From positions 426,722 to 490,721 of the forward strand of contig CAJINV010000017.1 in NCBI GenBank assembly GCA_905178155.1: a stretch of DNA of 64,000 bases, written 5' to 3'. Both the position numbers and the translations under genes were made by a program. Under the pieces are notes generated by a model. That model was not told the DNA's origin and searched no databases. It worked only from the letters and a program-made list of their open reading frames with translations. Below are positions 36,025-45,900 of the stretch, piece after piece (the stretch's first letter is position 1; every line of letters starts with the position of its first letter). The DNA comes from Amoebophrya sp. A120 (taxonomy: Eukaryota > Sar > Dinophyceae > Syndiniales > Amoebophryaceae).

Positions 36025-36923
36025 GAAAGCAGACGATGAAGCTCGTCAAATCTTTAGGCTCCTCGTACTTACGATTGGGTGATGTAGAAGCAGCCGACGT
36101 GCGGTCGCGATCGTCACCTATGAGCACAAGTTTCAGCCTAGCGGGGCATCATGACAAAGAATGAACAAGGAGAAGAAATTTTAGTACCACAATTAATGCC
36201 GTTCTATTTCCTGCACCTGCGGGTATTCAAATTTACACAACTACTTTCAAGAAAAACCTCCAGCGACACCAGTTCTAGCGATTTCTGTCAAATAAAAGGT
36301 GATCTACTGCGGATGCAATGCGAATTCCCAAAGTGAGCTAGAGACACTAGCGCCAAAACAAATAGGGACATTATTTGTCAGCACGTCTTCATCCGGTGCA
36401 AAGAAGGTGTTAATGTTTTCTAATCTCAGAATTTATGCTCGAGATCCGAAGAAAAACGAAGCGGATTTTTCTGGTGCTAAGTGCATCTTTCGTGACCGTC
36501 AGAGATGGAACAAAAGATCTTGTCGCGCAAAGGCTGTTTCTTACCGCGACCGCTTGATGATCGTGATAGTCGCCATTGACAAATGTTGTGCTATCCTCGA
36601 CGACGCACCTGCACCTCTTGGAAGATGTAGCTCTGTGGTGTAGACGATCTCGATCTAAAACTATGTCGAAGTTATTTCTGATTCATCTGCGTCTAACCGC
36701 AGCAGAGCCTACCTACAACCACATCTATCATTGTGAAGTTGATCACCACTGCTCTTAAACCTAATCTCTCATCAACCGCCAGCGGACAACTTCGTATCAA
36801 GCAGTGTAGCCTAAGCCTATCGTTCGTTGCTACCTAGCTCCTGTAGGATTAATTAGATAGATTTTATATGAACGAGATCGTCCATACTTACTGTTGCTTG
36901 GCACCCCTACTACCGTTTCGAAA
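36025..36923. other. Intergenic, no gene seen
   Basis: Spacer with a frame of about 114 residues (36299-36643) lacking any motif; not called. Confidence 0.45.
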
Positions 36924-37799
36924 ATGTCCACTAAGGTAGTACATCAAGCCGCAGGCATCAACATGACAACATCTGTTGTAGTTCTGGGAAAACTTATACT
37001 TAGGAACATCACCCTTGTCTGTTGGCTCCTAACAATGTATTTTTCACATGATATCATTGCAGCTACTTACGCAGTCAAGGTGAAGATGGACATACCCAGC
37101 ACGACCAGGAGTTCCGACTCTCGTCCGGCGGTACCTCCGAGGCAAGAACTGATTCCCGATCGCGGCAGGAGAACAAACTTCCCAAACGCGGCGGCCCATA
37201 CTGTGACACCAAACGCCGACTCAGCCCCGCCATCTGTTCTTTTCCAAGCGCGAGCAGTTCCTACTGTAAAAGACAGAGCTGCCTCTTGTCTCAGTGAAGT
37301 GGCAAACGCTTGGGTAGGAAAGTACGAGGAGGCTCCGTGTGCCGTCACTGTTGGAACTTGCGTGGGATTGTGGATCGCCCGCGATCACCCTGTTTTTGGC
37401 TGTTGCTGTGTCTGTGCGAGTACCGGCATGCTGCTGACGTCCCCAGAGAGAGTGGACGCATATCTTCGACAGGAAGCAGTCGCTCCCACCGACAATCAGC
37501 GACGGTTAAGGACTACCTCTACCACACGGCGCAGGCCAGTGCGCGCCGCGCGTTCAGCAAGTATGAGTGAGGACAGATCTTCTGCAGCACCGGTGGGTCA
37601 TGGCGCAGCTCCACGCCCCCGAGCACCTCGTGCTGGTGTTAATGTCGTTGCGCGGCAAGCTCCGGGGCGAACAGACAGATACAGATTGGAGCCTGACGCG
37701 GAGCCTGAACCTTGCGCCGCCTTTGAAACAATACCTCCACCACAACACGAGATGATGTTCTCTGGCAGTATTGCTGGGTCACGAGAAATCCGCCGTTGA
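36924..37799 (+). CDS. Hypothetical protein with possible membrane segments
   Basis: A 291-residue frame from the first ATG at 36924. Residues 15-45 contain a hydrophobic stretch (VVVLGKLILRNITLVCWLLTMYF) that could be a signal anchor. A second hydrophobic, Cys-rich stretch lies mid-protein (GTCVGLWIARDHPVFGCCCVCASTGMLL). The C-terminal half is Arg/Ala/Pro-rich and probably disordered. No family recognised and no homologue to support exon structure; it could be a chance frame, though its length and hydrophobic pattern make it plausible. Confidence 0.45.
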   Translation: MSTKVVHQAAGINMTTSVVVLGKLILRNITLVCWLLTMYFSHDIIAATYAVKVKMDIPSTTRSSDSRPAVPPRQELIPDRGRRTNFPNAAAHTVTPNADSAPPSVLFQARAVPTVKDRAASCLSEVANAWVGKYEEAPCAVTVGTCVGLWIARDHPVFGCCCVCASTGMLLTSPERVDAYLRQEAVAPTDNQRRLRTTSTTRRRPVRAARSASMSEDRSSAAPVGHGAAPRPRAPRAGVNVVARQAPGRTDRYRLEPDAEPEPCAAFETIPPPQHEMMFSGSIAGSREIRR

Positions 37800-38944
37800 C
37801 ATGCGACCAGTGCGAATTCGCCTCATTAGACAGAGTTATCATGGAGAATTGTCATGCCCGTCGCAGACTTGACGACGGTTTGACGAGGAAAAATCCAAAG
37901 CGGATTATGAAGATTGTATGATATTTGTGTTTCGAAGAAGGAGTACGCAGCCGCCACCAGGTCAATAAGTGTACAATATTAACGCAAACGCTCCTGCGCG
38001 GGGACGCTGAAGATGCTATCAATGTTAAAAAAAAATGTTTGCGCTTCTATCGGGTTTCTTCTGTGCACGTCAAGGAAGCGATGCAGAGCAAGGTTTTGCG
38101 CTGACGGTAGGAAGGAGACCCATCGATGAGCGGCGACACGGCCACCATGACGATTGTTCAGAAGTGTTGCGGTGTGTCAACGTGGTAGAACTACGGAACA
38201 AATCGGTGCGTTCTCGTTTTATTTCGTGGAGAACTTCTGTAGGACGAACACGAACGTGACACGCGCACGCCATTCCTTGCTCGGTCTTCATCGCCTTTCA
38301 AGTTTGACAGAAAAGAACAACAAGAAGTGCTTCCCAATGCCGCTCTGGAACAGATGCAGCTCCTACTCGGGACTCACTGTCACTTTCTGATCAGAAGATC
38401 TCTCTGTGAACAACACGATCCTCGTGGCACCAGATCTTCCGCTGTATCTGCGTTGTCCTGATGAGAAACGCTCTAAAGGATTTCGTCCAGATGAAAGACG
38501 ATGCCCATGACAAAAATCCCGCGATGATGGGTAGGATCTTGCCGCGGGGCGCAAGAGGTACGAATTAGACGAGAGCTCTTGTGCTGCCTTCAATACTCTA
38601 CTGAGTCGGTAGCCACAGTTCACCACGAAAACCATTACTTTGACTTTATCGCACAAAGAGAGGGACTGACGCGGAGCAGCAGCAGCAGCGACTGGCTGCT
38701 ACATTCCACCGATTTTTCATGTCTCAACATTAGACCGTAGTCGTAATGGTAATGTTCAGTCGAAGATGTTTAAAATAGGTTTTATCAAAGCAGCCTTTTC
38801 TCATCCCTTTACCCTTTTCAAAGCAGGCGATTGGCTATGTTGGAAAGATGGACTTCTCTAATTTGGAACAAATAAACTCACATGGCATAATGCGCCAGGC
38901 GGTTTTTCTCTGACTCGGACCCCTACTTCGAAAACAGCATCGTA
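37800..38944. other. 1.1-kb intergenic region, no gene seen
   Basis: Spacer before LIG4. Only short frames on both strands. Confidence 0.5.
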
Positions 38945-41900
38945 ATGGCCGCCTCCGCAGCAGCTACGGCCACTGCCAGCACCGTTCCGAGCATCGCCAA
39001 TGTCCGGTTTGATGTCTTCTGCCGGTTTCTGGAGAACCTGCACCGCTCGCGCAAGAAAAAGGACAAGCTCGAAACCCTCTGGGGCTTCCTCCGTCCGGTG
39101 TCCGATGGGGATCTGTGGCCGGGATTTCGCTTGATGTTCCCGCACGCCGACCGGCACCGGGGGAATTACGAAATGAAGGAGAATAAGCTGGGCAAGCTGG
39201 TCGCCGAGATTCTAAACGTCCCGGATCGGGAGAAAAAGCGGCTTTTGGGGTTCAAAGACGCGGGGCTGCAGGAGGGGTTTCGCTGTATACCAGGGGATTT
39301 CTCCTCGGTGTTGTTTTCCGTCGTGGAAATCCGAGCGAACTACGCCTCGGCGGGATTGACCGTCGGGGATGTGAACTTAGTGTTAGACCAATTATCGGTG
39401 GAGTACGAGGATATTGAGGACATAAGAGTTCCGGGGGGAGGACAAGCACAAGGGAAGGCTGCGAGTATCATCTCAGGCGAAGTCACGGAAGGAAAGAATG
39501 ACGCCACAACGTCGCCTCGCGGAGGAAAGAGTACCGCCGCCACAACCTCCGGGAGACCTCCAGCAACATCAGATGCTAGCGCCGAACTGCTTCAAGAGCT
39601 GCAGCGCGCGCGGCAGAACCCAGCGTTGTCCACCATCAGTGCCTCGCTCACCGCGAACATGAGCCGGAAGGTGAAGGAGATCAACACGAAGCAGGACAAA
39701 GCGTCGCATCGGGTGTTGCTCGCCGCCATCCGGCGGATGTCGCCGGTGGAGATGAAGTGGTTGGCGAGGTTCATTTTGAAGGATACGAAACTTGGATTCT
39801 CGGTGGAATCCGTGTTGTCAAAATTCCACAAGGACGCGATCTCTCTGTACCAAGAAATGGCGGATTTGAAGATGGTGCTGGACCGGCTCAGAGTGGGCGT
39901 AAACAACACGACGGAATCGTTCACTTCGTCCGTGAATTTTTTGTTCCAGAGGATTCAGCCCATGCTCGGTGGAAGACTAGGGATCGAGCACTGCGACAAG
40001 GTTCTCTTTGAAAAACCGAAGGAGCAAATCGCTGCTGCAATTGCGGCAGCCGCGGAGAAAGAGAAGGAGAAGGAAAAGAGCAAGCAGAATCTGAATAAAG
40101 ATGCGGCTAGCAATGAAGAACTTATCCAAGCAGAAAGCAGTGGAAAAAAAGAAGACCCACTCCAGGGCGCCCAGACCGAACACCCTCCCCAGCCAGGGTA
40201 CTTTGTGGAGACGAAGCTGGACGGCGAGCGCATGATTTGTCACATCGACAAGTCGCAGGGGATTCTCCAGTTCTTCACGCGCAACGGAAACGACTACACG
40301 CCGAGATACGGGCCGCAAATGAAGGAGACCATTTTGAGTTGCTTCGGCGGCGACCAGGGGATTTTGGACGGCGAAATGCTCGGTTTCGACGAGGCTTTGC
40401 AGTGCTTTCTCCCGTTCGGCACGAATCGGAACGTCAGCTTGGACCTGAGCGGCAAGACGCACTTGTGCTACATGATTTTCGACGTGTTGATGTTCAAAGG
40501 GAGAAGTCATGCTAATGCGAGTGCTTCATCCTCATCCAAGGATCCGCATCCTGCTTCTACCACCACGACAAACAAAATCTACGATTTCCGGTCGAATTCT
40601 CTGCAGCAGCGGAAGCAGGTCCTCCAGACCATCATCCGGCCGAAGCGCAACTGGGTGGAGCTGGTAGAACCCAGAGGGCCGTACTTCGACGCCAAGGAGG
40701 TCGAGGCGGAGCTGGAGCAGGCCGTGGAGCGGCGGGAAGAGGGCATCATGGTGAAGTCGATTCACAGTAAGTACCGGTTCAATTCCCGGAAGTCAGGCTG
40801 GTGGAAGCTGAAACCTGAGTACGGAAACAGGTACGCGGACCACCTGGATCTGGTCGTCATTGGCGGGTATTTTGCGGACACGGCTGGGAGGAGGCGGGGC
40901 GGAACGGAATTGGTGGACAACGTGTCGAAATTTTTGCTTGCAGTGAGGGTGCAGGGAGATGTTGACAATCCCGGGGGAGAGGATGACGAGGACAATCCTG
41001 AACAAGACGCAGAACAAATAGCGGATGATGGCAACGAAGAGTTGCAGGAGCTGCTTGCCGCCGGAAGGAGCGACGGAGAAAACAATAAAAGTCTACTTGT
41101 TCCGAATAGACTCGAGAAGCAAAATAACGCCTTGTCCTCTATGGAGCCGAAGCCGCGCGAGGTGGTTTGCTTCGCGAAGGTTGCGACCGGCTACAGCAAA
41201 GACGAGCTGGTGCAGATTTGCGACCTGATGCGCCCACATGTGACGCGGTACGAAGCTGCGAATCCGCCAAGTTGGTTGCAGTACAAATTTCCCGCGCACA
41301 CGAGGCCGGACGTTGTGTACAAGGATTTGAACGACTGCAACATTGTGTTTGAGATCGAAGCATCGGAGATCATGCGGTCCGTGGATTTCGAATTGGGGTA
41401 CACGATGCGGTTCCCAAGGTTCGTCTGCCTGCGGAACGACAAATCCTTCGGCGACTCCATGTCGTTCGAGGAACTGCAGCAGTTTCTGACCGCCGAAGCC
41501 GCGAACCAGAGATTTTCTCTAGCGACCGGGGCGAACCGAGGGAAGGGGGAGGAGGGGGAGGCAGGAACAACGGATGGGCAAAGTCGGAAAAGAACCAGGA
41601 CGACGACAGTGCGGGTAGCGAAGAAGCCGAAGATCGTCGGAAAAGTGGTGGCGCCGGCGGCCATGCCGATGGGCGATGTTGTGTCTGACCTCCAGGGATT
41701 GTCTTCACTGGCAACGAGCGGGGCGGCCGCTATTGGGGATGATGAGGACCCAGATACATCTTCAAAAACTGGCGCTGCAGCAGGAGGTCAAGCTACTCCA
41801 GCACACCTGGAAAAGAACTATCCGCACCACATTTTCAGAAAACTACCTGGCACAACAACTTCTTCCTCAAGCCCCGAATCTATCCCCCAACCCGGCGACG

Positions 41901-42634
41901 TTTACCGCCAGCTGTTGCCCTTCGTCTGGCAGCGGCAGATGCAGTTTGAGAAGGACAACCCTACGATAGTTTCTGATCTCTTCAAAGACACAGAAATCTG
42001 CGTTTTGAATCGGGTGACGAAAAGCACTCTGAGCCGACACTTTCCCACCGCCGAACAGCAGCTCCTCGACCATTTACTCCGAAAACACGGCGCGAAAGTT
42101 GTGGCGCAGTTTTCGAAAAATAGAACCGATTTTGTCCTCGCGGGAGAAATCGATCTGCGGGTGCGAAACCATTTCCGCATGCACTACGAGCAGGACGTGT
42201 TGCATGTTTTGTATGTGCTAGAGGCACTGATGTGGTGGTATGGGCGGAAGGAGAAAAATGAAAGCAAGCTGTTGTCAACGGCTGCTTTTTCGTCCACCGC
42301 TGCGGGCGCAACTACCTCCACGAATGGACAACAAGCAGAAGAACAGGCACAGGAAAAAAATCAAGTTCTGCAAGTCTTCCCTCCACGAAAGCGACATTAC
42401 TTGTTGACGAGCGACAGCACGAAGAGCAAATTAGCCACGGCGTTCGACCAATTTGGCGACAGCTTCACGACGGAGATGACGAGGCTCGATTGGGACCAAA
42501 TCGTGGTGGATACCACGACAAGCAGTACGGTGAGCGGCGGAGGAGCTCCAGATAGCAATGAGAATCACAACGCGCCCACTAGAGAGTATTCTGATCAGGA
42601 ACTTGAAAAAACGATCGCAGAGCTCATGGCATGA
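38945..42634 (+). CDS. LIG4: DNA ligase IV (NHEJ), intronless
   Basis: A single 1229-residue exon. The N-terminal helical DNA-binding domain (FDVFCRFLENLHRSRKKKDKL) matches LIG4. The adenylation motif is VETKLDGERM, with the nucleophile Lys at about residue 424. Later motifs are GILDGEMLGFD, CYMIFDVLMFKG, EEGIMVKS (about 600), SGWWKLKPEY and the OB-fold region DLVVIGGYFADTAGRRRGG. The C-terminal part has a BRCT-like region after residue 980 (VSDLFKDTEICVLNRV through DFVLAGEIDLRV) and a possible second one at the end. LIG4 seals double-strand breaks with XRCC4 in non-homologous end joining. Poly-Ala and Glu/Lys insertions lengthen it over human (911). The start is the first ATG (GTAATGGCC). 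No introns, unlike most neighbours. Confidence 0.93.
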   Translation: MAASAAATATASTVPSIANVRFDVFCRFLENLHRSRKKKDKLETLWGFLRPVSDGDLWPGFRLMFPHADRHRGNYEMKENKLGKLVAEILNVPDREKKRLLGFKDAGLQEGFRCIPGDFSSVLFSVVEIRANYASAGLTVGDVNLVLDQLSVEYEDIEDIRVPGGGQAQGKAASIISGEVTEGKNDATTSPRGGKSTAATTSGRPPATSDASAELLQELQRARQNPALSTISASLTANMSRKVKEINTKQDKASHRVLLAAIRRMSPVEMKWLARFILKDTKLGFSVESVLSKFHKDAISLYQEMADLKMVLDRLRVGVNNTTESFTSSVNFLFQRIQPMLGGRLGIEHCDKVLFEKPKEQIAAAIAAAAEKEKEKEKSKQNLNKDAASNEELIQAESSGKKEDPLQGAQTEHPPQPGYFVETKLDGERMICHIDKSQGILQFFTRNGNDYTPRYGPQMKETILSCFGGDQGILDGEMLGFDEALQCFLPFGTNRNVSLDLSGKTHLCYMIFDVLMFKGRSHANASASSSSKDPHPASTTTTNKIYDFRSNSLQQRKQVLQTIIRPKRNWVELVEPRGPYFDAKEVEAELEQAVERREEGIMVKSIHSKYRFNSRKSGWWKLKPEYGNRYADHLDLVVIGGYFADTAGRRRGGTELVDNVSKFLLAVRVQGDVDNPGGEDDEDNPEQDAEQIADDGNEELQELLAAGRSDGENNKSLLVPNRLEKQNNALSSMEPKPREVVCFAKVATGYSKDELVQICDLMRPHVTRYEAANPPSWLQYKFPAHTRPDVVYKDLNDCNIVFEIEASEIMRSVDFELGYTMRFPRFVCLRNDKSFGDSMSFEELQQFLTAEAANQRFSLATGANRGKGEEGEAGTTDGQSRKRTRTTTVRVAKKPKIVGKVVAPAAMPMGDVVSDLQGLSSLATSGAAAIGDDEDPDTSSKTGAAAGGQATPAHLEKNYPHHIFRKLPGTTTSSSSPESIPQPGDVYRQLLPFVWQRQMQFEKDNPTIVSDLFKDTEICVLNRVTKSTLSRHFPTAEQQLLDHLLRKHGAKVVAQFSKNRTDFVLAGEIDLRVRNHFRMHYEQDVLHVLYVLEALMWWYGRKEKNESKLLSTAAFSSTAAGATTSTNGQQAEEQAQEKNQVLQVFPPRKRHYLLTSDSTKSKLATAFDQFGDSFTTEMTRLDWDQIVVDTTTSSTVSGGGAPDSNENHNAPTREYSDQELEKTIAELMA

Positions 42635-42944
42635 CCAGCGCCAGCGGGGACTGTCAGCATAAACAATCAGTGAAGAAGTGACGAGATGCAGCAAGCCGCA
42701 AAGCTTTGCAAATTTGGCTGTGTTCCTCGTAGTGCGCTGTTGTACGGTCTTGCTCTTGTCGTACTCGAGTGTAGTACCTGCTACATGAACCTTTTCCAGA
42801 ATCGCAGTAAGGAGACGCGGCGCGGCCAACCGTCGCGCTACCTTTTCTTTTTACAGATTGCGTTTGCTCCATTACCTTTACCTTTCCCATTGTGATCATC
42901 ATGTTGTTCTTCTTCTTTTCATTCTGTCGTAAGTGCATCAGACC

Positions 42945-45900
42945 ATGACCAGCGTTTCGCGTGCGATCGAGGTAAAATCGCCGCACGCGTTGCAGCAACC
43001 ACTACTGCCTGGGGGACTAGCAGAAAAACTACCGTCAGCGCCCAAGCCTTCGTTCTCCCCATGGCCCTCGTCGACGAATATCACCCGTTTTCGCCGCGCT
43101 TGGGCCAAAACCAACCCGAACGATGCGTACGCTATCGTGTTTGGTCTTTCCATCGGGCTCCCGACGATCTGCAGTTACGCCGCCGTGCAAGCGGCGGCTG
43201 CGGAATTCCCGCCGCTGACCGGGCCGGTAGCGAATCAGGCGGTGCTGTCCAGTTTCGTGGTTTCTATCTTCTTCGTGTGCTTCTCCCGGTTCCAAACTTG
43301 CGGCAACGTCGATACCATATCCGCAGTCCTCCTCGGCCGCATGGCGAGAGACAGCGTCAAGGAGCTTGCGGAGAAGTTTCACAAACCGGTGACAGATGTG
43401 GTCGATCACGTGCTGTTTCTGAACGTGTTCGCCTCGGTGGTATTTTCCACCGTTTTGCTGTACTTAGGGAAAAAAAAAATCGCGATTTTGATGCGGTTCC
43501 TACCCTACTCAGTGCTCGCGGGGTTTATCGGCGGCACAGGATTGCTGATAGTGCAGTCCGGTGTGGAATTAGTCCTCGGCTTTCCGCTGCGGGACTTGCT
43601 GGCTTTAGCCGTGGGGGTATTCCAGACGAGTATGGAAACGGATGAACTGAGGGACGGAGATAGTAGCAGCAACAGCCGGAGCAGGAATAATTTTAGCCTC
43701 TTGGACGTTGGACGCAGAATGGTGTTTGCAGATGAATTCGAGCAAGATGTGTATCTCCAGGAAAAATCACACCCGGCTCCTCCATCCCCTGTCGAAATCA
43801 CCACCAACACGATTCTTCTTTCCCTCCTCACGATCCTCTACGTTTTCCTCTCGCTCTTTTGGAAAAGGTATCACCGGCTTGGTGCGATCTTCACCTTCCT
43901 GCTCTTCGTGGTTTTGTCGGAGGTTTTTCGCACCTGGCTGCCGGGAATCGGGTATCCGAACGCGGACTGGTATCTGGATCTACACGCCGGACAGGAAGAA
44001 CCAATAGCGGAGGGATCTGAGGCTGAAACTACTGCAGGTGAAAGTCATAATCACCCACAATCAAGCACTTCGACAGTCTTCCTCTGGTTCGAGTTTCTGT
44101 ACCTCCACGGTTATTTGACCTCTTTCTCCAACATGTTCGAGCTCCGGCACGTATTGCCAAACCCACAGTCCCTGCTCTCCTACGTCGCGATCATGGTTTT
44201 GAACTGGATGCTGCAAGTCGCCGCGTGTAAGCGTCTCGTTATTGCGAAGGACAGAACCCTGGCGGAAAAGTTCGGGTTGAGTGCGGACACGGCGGCGGTG
44301 GGGCAGAAGATCTTCGGAACTAAAACTGCCGCGCTTTTCGAGGATGCGGAAGAAGATTTCATTTCGCGATCGATTTCCCGGAATCGGAGCAGACGGAACA
44401 GCCGCGACGTTGGAATCGCGAGGCTCTCAAGTCCAGCCGTGCAGTTAACACCGCGACTGAACTACCCCGCGGGCGGGGCCGCGGGAGGCGGAAACAGCAG
44501 CAACAGTGCGAAAAAGCAGCAGATGGTCGCACAACACCGTGGCCAACACTCCTACCCGCCTGGTCGGCCGCCCTTCGCGACAGCGCCTGGTGGTGGAGCT
44601 TTCTCGCCGCAGTTGGCAAATTTGTCACGCACGGTGTCCCGGGAAACGTCCAAAACTAGGCCGTCAGGGATAAATTATGCAAACGTAAACCCGGTGACAA
44701 ACCTGAACATGAACAATTTAATTCCCCCTCACGCCGCGTCCAGCTTGACCACGCCTGAGCTGTCGATGAACAACGGCAACCTAGTTTCTGCAACCTCCAC
44801 CCCCCGGGAGCTGAGCCACGAGATTGACTCGACCTATACCGCCACGCCAAGGGATATTGTTGGGGAGAACGGTTCTTTTGGCGTCACAACCGGCGTTGTA
44901 AGCAACAAGATGGACGATGCGACAGTAGAGAGTCATTTGGCGAGGACTGTGACGCATTCCCCGATGAAAAACAATACTAACGACAGCTGCAACGGTGCCG
45001 ACGCACCGTTTTCGCCGATCAACGAGGACCGCGAAACCGCAACGCTAGGTTTTGTCAACGCCGTCGCGTCCCTGTTGTTCTCCTCCCTCGGGTCCTGTCA
45101 GAGCCTGCAGATTGCGCTCCCGATGCAGGAATTACTGAGGGCATCTTCGACGGCTGGAGAAGACGGGTCTTCTACTGCTGAGACGAAGGCGAAAAGGCGC
45201 CCGACAACTGCAAGCACCGCTACAATAGCACTCGCCGCGACAGAAAAGGAAAGCCAAAACATCGCTACAACAGCAAGCAACGAGAACCACAGCGATTCTA
45301 GTTCATCGTCAGCCCAGCCTGAAAACACCTCCAACTGGCCCTGGCTGTGCATCCTCGTGTACGCGCTTGCGTTTTACTTCAGTCCGGCGTTTTTCGTGAA
45401 ATTTCTTCCCAAATTTGTTCTCGCAGGGCTGGTGATTCTAGTGGCCGTGGATCTCATCACCGATTCGCTGATTCAATCCCGGGAGAGGATCGCCAACAAT
45501 GAGTGGCTGGTGTTACTCTTAACCGCCCTCTTCATGAGTTACGACATCGCGGTCGGGGTCCCGCTCGGTCTTGTCTTCTCGCTCATTCTCTTCGTCTTCG
45601 AATATTCCCAGATGACCGGGATTTACTGCGAATCGGACCTTGCGGACGCCAGATCCTGTGTCGAGTACACGGAGCACGAGAAACTGATTTTGTGGAAAAA
45701 TCGCGACCGAGTGCAGGTTCTCTTTCTGCATGGATATCTGTTTTTCGGCTCCGCGACGGTGGTAGTGGAAAGAGTTAGGGCGAAAGTAAGGGAAAGAGAA
45801 CAAAGTACGAGGATAGTAGAGACATCGAACGAACTCGACCAAATGCTGAACCATGACCCAACAAATTCAGCTTCGACCGGAGACGGAATCTACGACAGAA

